DNA from: Rhodomicrobium sp. R_RK_3
GTDB taxonomy: Bacteria; Pseudomonadota; Alphaproteobacteria; Rhizobiales; Rhodomicrobiaceae
Assembly (NCBI RefSeq): GCF_002198715.1
Contig: NZ_MWLK01000008.1
Coordinates: 146,983-210,982 of the forward strand
Length of the DNA: 64,000 nt
Reading direction: 5' to 3'
How positions within the stretch are numbered: position 1 is the first letter of the stretch; each line of letters starts with the position of its first letter. The notes under the pieces are model-generated. The model was not told where the DNA came from. It saw only the letters and a list, made by a program, of their open reading frames with translations, and did not search any database. Positions 50,794 through 60,348 of this stretch are shown here, piece after piece. A program made the translations under genes and the position numbers.

Positions 50794-52221
50794 ATGGCAG
50801 AGCAGCTCAAGCCGGACCTTTGCATCATCGGCGCGGGATCGGGCGGATTGTCGGTCGCGGCGGCCGCCGCGCAACTCGGTGTCGAGGTCGTGCTGATCGA
50901 GCGCGGCAAGATGGGCGGCGACTGCCTCAATTACGGCTGCGTGCCGTCCAAGGCGCTGCTGGCCGCCGCCAAGCGCGCCCAGGCCATGCGCGACGCCGCG
51001 CCCTTCGGCATCAAGCCGGTCGATCCGCAGATCGATTACCGCGCCGTGCTCGCCCATGTGCACGAGGTCATCGCCGCCATCGCGCCGAACGATTCGGTCG
51101 AGCGCTTCACCGGCCTCGGCGTCAAGGTGATCCAGGCCGACGCCATTTTCGGCGACCGCTACACGGTGCTGGCCGGCGGCTACGAGATCCGCGCCCGCCG
51201 CTTCGTCATCGCGACGGGCTCATCGCCTGCCGTGCCGCCGATCCCCGGCCTCGACAGCGTGCCCTTCTATACCAACGAGACCATCTTCGAAGCGCCCAGC
51301 CTGCCGCGCCATCTCGTCATCATCGGCGGCGGCCCGATCGGGCTGGAAATGGCGCAAGCGCATCGCCGCCTCGGCAGCGACGTCACCGTCATCGAGGCGC
51401 TGACGCCGCTCGCCAAGGACGACGAGGAGGTGCGCGGGCTGGTGCTGAAGCGCCTCGCCGAGGAAGGCGTCCGCATCCTCGACAAGGCGCGGCTGGAGCG
51501 GGCCGAAGCTTTCGGCGACGGCGTGCGGGTGCAGTTTGCCAAGGGCGGCCAGTCCTATTCGCTCGACGGGTCGCATCTGCTGCTCGCCGTCGGCCGCCGC
51601 CCCAATATCGAAACGCTCAACCTGGCCGCCGCCGGCATCAAATCCGACCGCAACGGCGTCGTGGTGAATTCGAAGCTGAAGAGCTCGAACCGGCGCGTCT
51701 ATGCCATCGGCGACGTCGCCGGCGGCCCGCAATTCACCCATGTGGCGAATTACCACGCCTCGCTCGTCATCAAGAACGCGCTGTTCCGCCTGCCGGCCCG
51801 GGCCGACCATTCGACCATCCCGTGGGTCACTTTCACCGACCCCGAACTTGCCCATGTCGGCCTTACCGAGGCCGGCGCCCGCGAGAAATACGGCACGCGG
51901 ATCAACGTATTGCGCTGGCCCTATCACGAGAACGACCGGGCCCAGGCCGAGCGTCAGACCGAAGGTTTCCTTAAGGTCATAACCAATCGCTCCGGCCGCA
52001 TTCTCGGGGCGAGCATGGTCGGCGCGCATGCGGGCGAGCTGATCCAGATGTGGAGTCTCGCCATGCAAAAAGGCATCAACATCAAGGCGATGGCCAGCTT
52101 CATCTCGCCCTATCCGACGCTGTCGGAGATCAATAAGCGCGCCGCGATCACCTATTTCCTGCCCAAGCTTACCAATCCCCTAATCAAGCGAGTGGTTGGT
52201 TGGCTGAGGAAATTGGGGTAA
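50794..52221 (+). CDS. FAD-dependent pyridine nucleotide-disulfide oxidoreductase (mercuric reductase/lipoamide dehydrogenase-like)
   Basis: A 475-residue flavoprotein with FAD motif CIIGAGSGGLS, the redox-active disulfide Cys44/Cys49 in GGDCLNYGCVPSK, the NAD(P)-binding VIIGGGPIGLEMA and the YAIGDVAGGP. The dimer-interface motif of lipoamide dehydrogenase (HxHPTLSE) is SPYPTLSE here, so the catalytic His is missing; there are also no C-terminal Cys as in MerA. Hence it is neither a normal lipoamide dehydrogenase nor a mercuric reductase. ATG 50794 has GGGGGA upstream. A kinase gene follows in the same direction after 32 bases. Confidence 0.88.
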   Translation: MAEQLKPDLCIIGAGSGGLSVAAAAAQLGVEVVLIERGKMGGDCLNYGCVPSKALLAAAKRAQAMRDAAPFGIKPVDPQIDYRAVLAHVHEVIAAIAPNDSVERFTGLGVKVIQADAIFGDRYTVLAGGYEIRARRFVIATGSSPAVPPIPGLDSVPFYTNETIFEAPSLPRHLVIIGGGPIGLEMAQAHRRLGSDVTVIEALTPLAKDDEEVRGLVLKRLAEEGVRILDKARLERAEAFGDGVRVQFAKGGQSYSLDGSHLLLAVGRRPNIETLNLAAAGIKSDRNGVVVNSKLKSSNRRVYAIGDVAGGPQFTHVANYHASLVIKNALFRLPARADHSTIPWVTFTDPELAHVGLTEAGAREKYGTRINVLRWPYHENDRAQAERQTEGFLKVITNRSGRILGASMVGAHAGELIQMWSLAMQKGINIKAMASFISPYPTLSEINKRAAITYFLPKLTNPLIKRVVGWLRKLG

Positions 52222-52253
52222 AACAGGAATGAGCAATGTTGAGTTGATGACCG

Positions 52254-53795
52254 TTGGCTTTTGTCCCCGCCAGTCCTGAAGATGAAGCGCGCCCCGCCGA
52301 GCCTGCTGAGGTCGCGGCTGCGGCGCCCAAATGGCGCGGCGTCCGCTTCGGCCTCTCGGCGCGGTTGCTCTGGCTGACCATCGCCTTCGTCATGCTGGCG
52401 GAAGTGCTGATCTTCCTGCCCTCGGTCGCCAATTTCCGCAAGAACTGGCTGATGGAGCGCCTCGCCGCCGCGCAGATCGCCTCGCTCGCCGCCCAGGCCG
52501 CGCCGAACGATGCCGTGCCGGAGCGGCTCGCCCAGCAGCTTCTGCAAAAGGCGATGGTGCACAGCCTTGCCGTGCGGCGCGGGCCGGTGCGCGTGCTGGT
52601 GCTGCAAACCGCCGTGCCCGGCATGGTGCAGGCGCATTACGACCTGGAGGAGGCCAACTGGCTCACCCTCATCGGCGACGCGCTCTATGCCTTCATTTCC
52701 GAGCGCGACCGCCTGATCCACGTCATCGGCCATCCCGACCTCTCCGACGACACGGTCGAGATCGTGATGACGGAGACGCCGCTGAAGACCGCGATCTACA
52801 ATTACGCGCTCAACATCCTCTTCCTCTCGATCGCCATCTCACTGTTCTCGGCGACCCTGGTCTATCTGACGCTGAACTGGTTCCTGGTGCGCCCGGTCTC
52901 GCGCCTGACCTGGAACATCGTCCGCTTCCGCGAGAACCCCGAGGACGCCACCCGCGTCATCCAGCCCTCCGGCCGCAGCGACGAAATCGGCGTCGCCCAG
53001 GAGGAGCTGGCCGCGATGCAGAACGAGCTGATCGCCATGCTGCGGCAGAAGAGCAGGCTTGCCGCGCTCGGCCTCGCCGTCAGCAAGATCAACCACGATC
53101 TGCGCAACATGCTGGCGAGCGCCCAGCTCATCTCGGACCGCCTCAGCACCAGCACCGACCCGACGGTGCAGAAATTCGCGCCGAAACTGATCTCCTCGCT
53201 CGACCGAGCCATTGCGCTGGCCGGCGAGACTCTCACATACGGGCGTGCCGACGAAGCCCCGCCGCAGCGCCACCGCTTCCTGCTGAGGCCGCTGATCGAC
53301 GAGGTCGGCGAGAGTTTTGGCCTGCCCGGCGACAGCCGCATCAAATGGGTGACCGATGTCGGCCCGGCGCTCGAGATCGACGCCGACCGCAACCAGCTCT
53401 ACCGCATCCTCACCAATCTCGTGCGCAACGCCATGCAGGTGCTGGAATCGGCCGCCGACCTGCCGAAGCCGGTCATCACCGTCGCCGCGCGCCAGGACGG
53501 CGACAATCTTCTGATCAGCGTCGCCGATAATGGCCCGGGCGTTCCGCCGCGTGCCCGCGCCAATCTGTTCCAGGCCTTCCAGGGTTCGGTGCGCGTCGGC
53601 GGCACCGGGCTGGGCTTGGCCATCTCGGCGGAGCTGGCGCGCGCCCATGGCGGCTCGCTCTGGCTCGACGACAGCGCTCCCGGGGCCACATTCTGCCTGA
53701 AATTTCCCAATCCCGAGCGGCCCTTGTCGGATTCTGCCGCCCAGAATGGAAATCATGGTCGCGGGATACTTGCGTTTAGCCGCTCGAAACATTAG
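52254..53795 (+). CDS. Membrane sensor histidine kinase
   Basis: A 513-residue kinase. Two TM helices (about 35-58 and 180-205) enclose a periplasmic sensor (about 60-180), followed by HAMP (about 205-260), a dimerisation/phospho-acceptor domain with His281 (KINHDLRNML) and HATPase_c (LTNLVRNAMQVLE, VADNGPGVP, GGTGLGLAI). The only start in range is TTG 52254; an in-frame TGA lies six bases earlier. A 16-codon open frame with ATG 52229 and a good SD overlaps this start in another frame. There is no response regulator next to it. It follows the flavoprotein gene, perhaps sensing redox state (inference). Confidence 0.88.
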   Translation: MAFVPASPEDEARPAEPAEVAAAAPKWRGVRFGLSARLLWLTIAFVMLAEVLIFLPSVANFRKNWLMERLAAAQIASLAAQAAPNDAVPERLAQQLLQKAMVHSLAVRRGPVRVLVLQTAVPGMVQAHYDLEEANWLTLIGDALYAFISERDRLIHVIGHPDLSDDTVEIVMTETPLKTAIYNYALNILFLSIAISLFSATLVYLTLNWFLVRPVSRLTWNIVRFRENPEDATRVIQPSGRSDEIGVAQEELAAMQNELIAMLRQKSRLAALGLAVSKINHDLRNMLASAQLISDRLSTSTDPTVQKFAPKLISSLDRAIALAGETLTYGRADEAPPQRHRFLLRPLIDEVGESFGLPGDSRIKWVTDVGPALEIDADRNQLYRILTNLVRNAMQVLESAADLPKPVITVAARQDGDNLLISVADNGPGVPPRARANLFQAFQGSVRVGGTGLGLAISAELARAHGGSLWLDDSAPGATFCLKFPNPERPLSDSAAQNGNHGRGILAFSRSKH

Positions 53796-53854
53796 AAGGA
53801 TGGCACGACGGCTCGACGAGCCGCCCGCCGCCTTCCCAGGCGGCATTATTTTCA

Positions 53855-53931
53855 GCGCCCGTAGCTCAGCTGGATAGAGCACCAGACTACGAATCTGGGG
53901 GTCAGAGGTTCGAATCCTTTCGGGCGCGCCA
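53855..53931 (+). tRNA. tRNA-Arg (anticodon ACG)
   Basis: 77 bases with encoded CCA. Acceptor arms GCGCCCG/CGGGCGC, D-arm GCTC..GAGC, anticodon stem CCAGA/TCTGG around loop CTACGAA with anticodon ACG, variable loop, and T-arm with GGTTCGAATCC. A34 is presumably edited to inosine by TadA. Confidence 0.97.
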
Positions 53932-54065
53932 ATGTTCTCAATGACTTAGGATAAGTTGCCCGATAATTGGCGGGCGGTCTTCAGCGAGCCCTTCGTGTCA
54001 GGTCTTCGCCAGCGGCCAACCAGATGCTGGCTTCTGCACTGGGCTGAGACATATCGCGACGGCCG

Positions 54066-54686
54066 TCAGTCCAGGTCAACCCCGGCTTGGAACCCGGCGC
54101 AGAGCGTGCGCACGACGTTGCGGGCCAGTCTCTCGCTCGGCAGGCCCGCCGCAACAGCGGCGGCCACATGGGCCGGGTGGACAAACACAGTCACCGCGTC
54201 CCGCACGACTCCAGCCGCGGCTTCGACATCGTCGATCTGAACCTCACCACGTCGTTTGCCATCCGCGAGAATGCGGGCGATCAGAGCCGTCATTGCCTTT
54301 GCGTAGGCCACGATGATTTCCGGCCGCTCTTCCACAATGCGGCGGTAGAGACCGTAAACCTCGGGATCGGTCGCGAACCGATCGCGCTTGCGGGCGTGCA
54401 AGGCCAGCACCATGCCCTCCAGCCGCTCGGCGATGGGGCCATCCGTCTCGACGAAACCACGCGCCATCTCTTCCTCGTCACGCATCGCTTCCGTGACCAG
54501 GGCGTCGAAGATGTCCGCCTTGGACCGGAAGTGGCGATAGATCGTGGTGTGGGAGGTGCCGAGCGCGCGCGCGATGTCGACCACGTTCGTCTTGGCCTCG
54601 CCGAAACGACGGACCTGCTTGCGCGCAGCCTCGAGAATCTGCGCGCGAAACGAGTTCTCGTCGATGGGATCGGAGGGCTCCGGCAC
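54066..54686 (-). CDS. TetR-family transcriptional regulator
   Basis: A 206-residue regulator with an N-terminal helix-turn-helix (TNVVDIARALGTSHTTIYRHFRSK). The C-terminal ligand-binding part is helical. GTG 54686 has AGAGG five bases upstream. It is divergent from the SDR gene 144 bases away, with an inverted repeat in between, so it probably controls that gene and itself. The composition is slightly less GC-rich than the neighbouring genes. Confidence 0.92.
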   Translation of the reverse strand: MPEPSDPIDENSFRAQILEAARKQVRRFGEAKTNVVDIARALGTSHTTIYRHFRSKADIFDALVTEAMRDEEEMARGFVETDGPIAERLEGMVLALHARKRDRFATDPEVYGLYRRIVEERPEIIVAYAKAMTALIARILADGKRRGEVQIDDVEAAAGVVRDAVTVFVHPAHVAAAVAAGLPSERLARNVVRTLCAGFQAGVDLD

Positions 54687-54746
54687 AGCAACCTCTTTCT
54701 AAGTTCTTGGTGATCCTACGATAACCCGGTGCCGGATGCAATTTCG

Positions 54747-54770
54747 AACAAAATATGAAATCTGTTTGTT
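54747..54770. promoter_or_regulatory. Candidate TetR operator in the divergent gap
   Basis: AACAAA and TTTGTT arms, 12-base spacer, in an AT-richer gap between the tetR-like and SDR genes. It is the only inverted repeat of note there. Confidence 0.4.
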
Positions 54771-54830
54771 GAACTCTGAACGCCGCAGCGCTATGTGTTG
54801 GGTGTGCATCGCCGACATCGAGGATGTCCC

Positions 54831-55898
54831 ATGACCAACCTGACCACACTGCCGGAACGGCCTCGCACCGCGCTTGTGACCGGCGGTTCCGGCTTCGTCG
54901 GCGGCCGCCTGATTCCGCACCTCCTGGCGCGTGGCTGGAACGTCCGCGCGCTTGCCCGAAGCGCCGAGAGCGAGGCTCAGGTCCGGGCATTGGGCGCCAC
55001 GCCGGTCGAAGGCGCCCTCAGTGATCAGAGGGCGCTGCTGGAGGCAATGACAGGCTGCGAGGTCGTCTTCCACGTTGCCGCGCACTTCAAGCTCTGGGGC
55101 AAGCAGGCGCTCTTCGACCAGGTCAACGTCGAGGGAACGCGCAACGTCGTGAACGCAGCCGCTGCCACTGCAAGCGTGCGCCGTGTGGTGGCTGTCAGCG
55201 CCGCCGCTGTTGTGATGGGCGATCCCGAGCCGATGCTGGATGTGGACGAGACCCTTCCTCTGCAGATACGCGCCTTCGCGCCCTACAGCGCCTCAAAGGC
55301 CAAAGCAGAGCGCGTGCTGTTAGACGCCAGCGGCGTGCGTCCTGACTTCGAGACGATCGCGCTACGCCCGCCCTTCATCTGGGGCGCTGGGATGCCGACG
55401 CTCGACGAGATGGTCGAGACCGTGCACGCAGGCCGCTGGCAATGGGTCGACGGCGGTCAGCAAGCGATGTCGAGTTGCCATGTCGACAACCTTTGTGCTG
55501 CCCTGATCCTCGCTGCGGACCGTGGCCGGGCCGGGCAGGCTTATTTCATTGCCGACGATGAAAAAAGCACCCTCAAAAGCTTCATCTCAGCGCTGCTCTC
55601 CACGCGCGGCGTGAGCGTGTCCGACAAGGCCGTCCCTTTCAGGGTGGCGTGGGTGATGGCCGGTCTGATGGGGGCAACGTGGCGTCTGCTGCGCCTCAAA
55701 GGCCATCCGCCGATCACCCGCCAGATGCTGCGCCTGATCGGCAAGCCTTTTACTGTTCGCACGGACAAGGCCCGGGCCGATCTAGGGTACGCACCGCGAA
55801 CCACGATGAGCGAGGGGCTTGCCGCCATGCGGGAGGGCGACACCGGTCCCGCCCATTCGGCTATTGGTCGTGGCCAACACGCCATGGCCGCACTCTGA
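54831..55898 (+). CDS. NAD-dependent epimerase/dehydratase family protein (extended SDR)
   Basis: A 355-residue extended SDR. Rossmann motif VTGGSGFVGGRLIP; VAVSAAAVVMG supplies Ser; PYSASKAKAE carries Tyr-xxx-Lys; RPPFIWGAGM is the RPxxxxGP-like motif. Similar to 3-beta-hydroxysteroid dehydrogenase/dihydroflavonol reductase types. ATG 54831 has GAGGA six bases upstream. Controlled probably by the divergent TetR regulator. Substrate unknown. Confidence 0.9.
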   Translation: MTNLTTLPERPRTALVTGGSGFVGGRLIPHLLARGWNVRALARSAESEAQVRALGATPVEGALSDQRALLEAMTGCEVVFHVAAHFKLWGKQALFDQVNVEGTRNVVNAAAATASVRRVVAVSAAAVVMGDPEPMLDVDETLPLQIRAFAPYSASKAKAERVLLDASGVRPDFETIALRPPFIWGAGMPTLDEMVETVHAGRWQWVDGGQQAMSSCHVDNLCAALILAADRGRAGQAYFIADDEKSTLKSFISALLSTRGVSVSDKAVPFRVAWVMAGLMGATWRLLRLKGHPPITRQMLRLIGKPFTVRTDKARADLGYAPRTTMSEGLAAMREGDTGPAHSAIGRGQHAMAAL

Positions 55899-56141
55899 TG
55901 GCCGGCGCAAAGCCGTCGCGCCATCGGCGTTGCGGTGCTCAGGCTGAACCCTCCGGAAGCGGCGCCATCGTAAGAACCGGGCGCCGCTAACTGAGGCAAT
56001 CAGCGTAAACCAGGTCACAGGCGCCCGAACTGGCGGAGATATTTCCGGAGATGCATTGCGTCCGGCACAGTCAACGGGACGCGGCTCTTGCCGCGCCCGC
56101 ATCTCGACGCCAGAGACCATCGAGGGCTTTGCGATGCTATC

Positions 56142-59030
56142 TTATCCCACGTTTTCCATCTGCGTCGTCAGGTTGGGGCCGTCGCCGTCATAGTCCTTGT
56201 GTTCGACGTCGTCCCAGCCGGGCTCGGGCAAATGTCCCTCTCTCGCCCAGAACTCGTACTCCTCCTTGCGATAGTCGAGGATGCCGACATCGCCGGGCGC
56301 GTCGCGCTGACCGTATTGTTCCATATAAAGCGACAGGAACTGGAACTTCTTGAGTCCGTCCGGGCTCAGCACGCCGTCCTTGTCAAGCTGAGTGAAGAGG
56401 TCGAGGAGCTCCTTTTGATAATTCGTCAGCTTCTTGGTGTTCTTGATGTCGTTGATGATGTCCGGGATGAGCGTCGCCAGCGACAGGACCGCCGAGATCA
56501 CGAAGGATGGCGCGGCGATCGCCTTGATGAAACTGAGGCCTTTGGCGAGTCCGGCAAAGGAGGCGAGCCCCCCGGCGGTCGCGAACGTTCCGGATGCGAG
56601 TTGCAGGGCGCCCTTGGCGATCGAGATGTCGTCCTTGCCGTCGATGCCTTTTTTGATCGTGAGGCCGCCGATCACCGCATCGGCGACCCCGGCGAAGGTG
56701 TCGGCTCCGGCGCTGAGCACCAGAAGCGCGGCCGAGGTGCCCTTGTGCCAGTCCGGCGCGTTCACGCCCGGACGCTTCTGGTAGCCCGCTTCCAGTCCCT
56801 TTCTCAGCGCCTCGCCGTCCTTTACCCCGGCGTTTTCGAGGAGCTTGTTATAGAAGTCCGGCCGGGTGCTGTCATCGGCTGCTTTCGTGAGATTCTCGTC
56901 GATCGCGGCGGCAAGCTCGTCGGTCACCGTCATGCCGCCGCCTGTCGTCGCCGACGGCTTTCCGAACAGTTCATCGAATGTCTTGTCGAGGCCGAGCAAC
57001 GGCTTGCCCGGCGTTTTCTTAAGCGCGTTGCGTTCTGCTTCGCTCAAGTTGGGATTGTCCGCATCGACCTTGTCGTTGAATTTCTTTATCTCCTGATTGT
57101 TCTTGCCGATAATATCGTTGGCCAGGTCCGCAAAGTGCTTGCCGGCGCCGATGAAGCTGACGAAATCCTTGGCGACGGACAGCCGCTCCTCGGTTGTATC
57201 GCCGATCTTGCCGCCCTTGCTGGCAAGCTGATAGATGCCGGAGACCAGGGAGACGGTGCCGCCGAGTGAGCCGATGACACCTTCCTTGGTCAGAACCTGG
57301 AACGTTTTCAGCGCGCTGCCGCCGGGCATCTCCGCCAGCGAGGTGTATTTGCCGTTGCCGAAAAGCGTCTCTATGTCCTTGCTCGTCACCGTGCCATTCG
57401 CGGAGTAGATGGCGCCAAGTTCCTGCATGGCCTTGCCGAAATCTTTGGCGGTCTTCTTGTTGCCGATCATCTCCTGGAGAAATTTCTCCGACTCGGCGAG
57501 GCGGCGGCCAATGTCGAGCCCGCCCTTCTTGATGATCGTCAAGAGCATCTTGCCGAGGTCCTGCGTCGCGAGCGTCAGGTTCTCGTCGTTGATCTTGCTG
57601 GTATCGCCGATCAGGTCGTTGAGCTCCATCGTCATGGAGTCCATTTCCGCATTCAGGGCGAAGCTGTCCGCTTTTGCGGGATCGACCATGAGCAGCGACT
57701 CATAGGTGGCCGCGATGTCGTCCTTGGCCACGCCTTTGTCGAGCGTCTTGAGATATTTCATGTAGTCGGCGCTGAAGGCCATGTCCTCCAGCTTCTTCAC
57801 GGCCGCTTCTCCGCCCTCGACCTTGCCGAGCGCCGCCTTCCGCTCCGCGACGATGTCCTTGGAAACAGCGTCCGACTTCAGCAGACCGGGTATCGCTTCA
57901 TTGATCTTGTTGGCGTCGATAACGCCGTAAAAATCCTTGCCGTTGACCTTCTCGCTGTTGTAGCCGGTTGCGATATCGAGCGTGACCATCTGCGTACCGT
58001 CGCTGGCCATGCTTCCCGCCTGCAGCAGCCGGTACAGCTTGGCCCGGTCATCATCCGCGCCGATTTCGCCCTTGGCGATGCCGTCCTTCCATTTCGCAAT
58101 GACGTTCTTCCAAGCGAGATCGTTGACCGTCAGCGCCTCACCCTTGTCGTTCTTCTCGCTGGTCTTGAGCGCGCCGATGTCGAGTTCGGACGCCGTCGGC
58201 AGATTCGCCTTCTTGCGAGCCTCGTCGACCGCCTTCGATCTGTCGCCCTCGGTGAACTGATCGTATTTGCCGGCGGCGCTCGTATAGAGTTGCGGTGTGG
58301 TGTCCGCGGAAATTTGCCGCTTGTCGCCGTTCGCAAGTTCGAGTTCGATCAGCCCGTTATCTTCGTCCGGGGCTCCGATCCTGGCGCCGTCGAGATCGGC
58401 CGTCGAGATGCCGGTTTCGTCGGTGACGAGTTTATAACCCTCCGCTTGCGAGGCGTAGCGCGCGGCGGCCTTGTCGAAGAGTTCGGGCGTCAGCGCCCTG
58501 ATGATGTCTTTCTGCGAACCGTCTTTCATGAAGGCGGTGATGACGTAGGGCTGACCGTTGCTCAGCATTTCGGCAAAACTTGAAACATCGCCCAGCTTGA
58601 TGTCGTCGCTGCCGCGCATCACGGGGACGTCTTCCGGCTTTACGCTGAGATAGACGCGCTCATTTTCAGACAGCGTCGAAACCTTCTCGATATAGTCGTA
58701 GAGGCCCGGATTGTCTTCTTGGCGGACAACCGTGATTTCGCCATTGCCGCTGGTGGTGAAAGCAAGGGATTGGCCGGTCGCGCCCTTGTTGTCCTTGGCG
58801 TCCTGCGGGACGTCGACAACCGTGATGTCCTCCACCGGCGGCCAGGTTTCGTTATTCGACGCCATGCGGTAACCCGGCTGGTTATCCGCATTTGCGATCG
58901 CTCGCTGGAATAAAAACTCGCCGGTGTCGTAATTTTGATTTGGTTGAGATAGACCTTCGACCCGCATATCCTGGCCCCGAATCATAGCAATAGTTGACAC
59001 ATCCCATCCGCAATTGCCGATGGCGAACAT
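56142..59030 (-). CDS. Large unidentified protein, possible secreted effector or translocator-like
   Basis: A 962-residue acidic protein, rich in Asp, Lys and Ala, low in Cys. Most of it is predicted hydrophilic and helical. About residues 575-605 and 760-860 are Gly/Ala-rich hydrophobic stretches (for example SLGGTVSLVSGIYQLAS and TSAALLVLSAGADTFAGVAD), and near the C-terminus FTQLDKDGVLSPDGLKKFQF resembles one EF-hand-like loop. This layout recalls HrpK/HrpF/NopX-type type III translocators, but I do not recognise a defined domain, and there is no secretion gene nearby. There is no signal peptide. Start uncertain: ATG 59030 is used; ATG 58967 or others are possible. Codon use is less GC-rich than neighbours, suggesting transfer. 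Confidence 0.75.
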   Translation of the reverse strand: MFAIGNCGWDVSTIAMIRGQDMRVEGLSQPNQNYDTGEFLFQRAIANADNQPGYRMASNNETWPPVEDITVVDVPQDAKDNKGATGQSLAFTTSGNGEITVVRQEDNPGLYDYIEKVSTLSENERVYLSVKPEDVPVMRGSDDIKLGDVSSFAEMLSNGQPYVITAFMKDGSQKDIIRALTPELFDKAAARYASQAEGYKLVTDETGISTADLDGARIGAPDEDNGLIELELANGDKRQISADTTPQLYTSAAGKYDQFTEGDRSKAVDEARKKANLPTASELDIGALKTSEKNDKGEALTVNDLAWKNVIAKWKDGIAKGEIGADDDRAKLYRLLQAGSMASDGTQMVTLDIATGYNSEKVNGKDFYGVIDANKINEAIPGLLKSDAVSKDIVAERKAALGKVEGGEAAVKKLEDMAFSADYMKYLKTLDKGVAKDDIAATYESLLMVDPAKADSFALNAEMDSMTMELNDLIGDTSKINDENLTLATQDLGKMLLTIIKKGGLDIGRRLAESEKFLQEMIGNKKTAKDFGKAMQELGAIYSANGTVTSKDIETLFGNGKYTSLAEMPGGSALKTFQVLTKEGVIGSLGGTVSLVSGIYQLASKGGKIGDTTEERLSVAKDFVSFIGAGKHFADLANDIIGKNNQEIKKFNDKVDADNPNLSEAERNALKKTPGKPLLGLDKTFDELFGKPSATTGGGMTVTDELAAAIDENLTKAADDSTRPDFYNKLLENAGVKDGEALRKGLEAGYQKRPGVNAPDWHKGTSAALLVLSAGADTFAGVADAVIGGLTIKKGIDGKDDISIAKGALQLASGTFATAGGLASFAGLAKGLSFIKAIAAPSFVISAVLSLATLIPDIINDIKNTKKLTNYQKELLDLFTQLDKDGVLSPDGLKKFQFLSLYMEQYGQRDAPGDVGILDYRKEEYEFWAREGHLPEPGWDDVEHKDYDGDGPNLTTQMENVG

Positions 59031-59291
59031 GATCTCTGTCGCTAACAAGCGCTTGTTACTGAGACTGGGCTAAATATAGTCGACGGACGTATCAATCAGA
59101 TGACGGAAACCTGACCGCAAGCCCAGACGGTGTCAGGAGCGATCGGCGTTCGATCCGCTAGCAGCCGCCCGCGCGGACATGGCCGGCCGACGGCTATAGG
59201 CCCTGATTTGGATCGGGCGCGACCCTGATCGCAGTGGCCGCTCGTTCCTTCTTTTGCGGCCAGAGAACCCGGCGTGAGGCTGAAGCGGACC

Positions 59292-60326
59292 CTAACCCCG
59301 CCAGAGCGGCCAGGTGTCCGTCAGACGGTAGCCGGTCGGCCAGGGATCGGCCGGGTCGACCATGAGCTGGGCGGTGTGGGTCACCCAGGCGCGGCCCATG
59401 ATGGAGGGCACGATGGCGGGCCGGCTGCCGACCGTGGTCTCCGCCTCGACGCGGCAGTCGAAGCGCGAGCCGATGATCGAGCGGCCGATGAAGCGGTCGC
59501 CGAGCTTCAAGATGCCTTTGGCGTGCAGCACCGCCATGCGGGCCGAGCAGCCCGTGCCGCAGGGCGAACGGTCGATCTTGCCGGGGCGGATGGCGACGGC
59601 GTTGGCGCCCGAGGGGATGCCATCGTCATCGGTCAGCGGCGCGGCGAACTGGCAGAAGGAGATGTGCGACCAGTCGCGGTTCACCGGATGCTGGAAGCCG
59701 AGCTGCTGGTTCGCCGCCATGACGATCTTCATGCCGAGATCGGCGAAATCCCGGGCCTCGTCCGGCTTGATCGCAAAGCCCAGCGCATGCGCATCGACGA
59801 TGCAGAAACTGTCGCCGCCATAGGCGGTGTCCACGGTCAGCGTGCCGTGGCCTTCGACCTCCAGCCTAGCATCGAGCTTGTCGGCGAAGGAGGGGTGGTT
59901 CTTAACGCGGATGCGTTCGGCCTTGCCGTCCTTGCAATAGGCGGTGACTTCGATCAGCCCGCCCGGCGCTTCCAGAATCATCTGCGTTTCCGGTTCCTGC
60001 ATCGGCACGATGCCGGTGTCGAGCAGCACGGTCGAGACGCAGATGGAGTTGGAGCCGGACATCGGCGGCGTGTCCTCCGGCTCCATGATGATCCAGGCGG
60101 CATCCGCTTTCGGGTCCTTCGGCGGCACCAGCAGGTTGACATGGCGGAAGACGCCGCCACGCGGCTCCTGCAGCACGAAATTGCGCAGATTGTTGTCCGC
60201 CGCGATGAAGCGCGACTGCGCCCACAGTGTATCGCCCGGCGGCGGCGCGACCCCGCCCACGATGACATCGCCGACCTCGCCCTCGGCATGGCAGCCGACG
60301 ACATGAATCACCTTGGCAGAGCGCAT
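59292..60326 (-). CDS. Proline racemase family protein with Ser/Cys active pair (probable 4-hydroxyproline 2-epimerase)
   Basis: A 344-residue member of the proline racemase superfamily. The first catalytic residue is Ser90 (PPMSGSNS, usually MCGH) and the second is Cys256 (SPCGTG). In the family, Cys/Cys and Ser/Cys pairs occur in racemases and 4-hydroxyproline 2-epimerases, and Cys/Thr in trans-3-hydroxyproline dehydratases. So epimerase activity is most likely, on a substrate not equal to its paralogue's. AAGGA precedes ATG 60326. Last gene of the hydroxyproline operon, 22 bases after the enolase-superfamily gene. Confidence 0.87.
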   Translation of the reverse strand: MRSAKVIHVVGCHAEGEVGDVIVGGVAPPPGDTLWAQSRFIAADNNLRNFVLQEPRGGVFRHVNLLVPPKDPKADAAWIIMEPEDTPPMSGSNSICVSTVLLDTGIVPMQEPETQMILEAPGGLIEVTAYCKDGKAERIRVKNHPSFADKLDARLEVEGHGTLTVDTAYGGDSFCIVDAHALGFAIKPDEARDFADLGMKIVMAANQQLGFQHPVNRDWSHISFCQFAAPLTDDDGIPSGANAVAIRPGKIDRSPCGTGCSARMAVLHAKGILKLGDRFIGRSIIGSRFDCRVEAETTVGSRPAIVPSIMGRAWVTHTAQLMVDPADPWPTGYRLTDTWPLWRG

Positions 60327-60348
60327 GGCTGAGTCCTTTTCGAAAAAG

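Noticed and set aside
53932-54065. Direct repeat of the tRNA-Arg 3' end as an attachment site
   Set aside because: No second copy of the last 20 bases of the tRNA gene was found in 54-60 kb, and there is no integrase gene.
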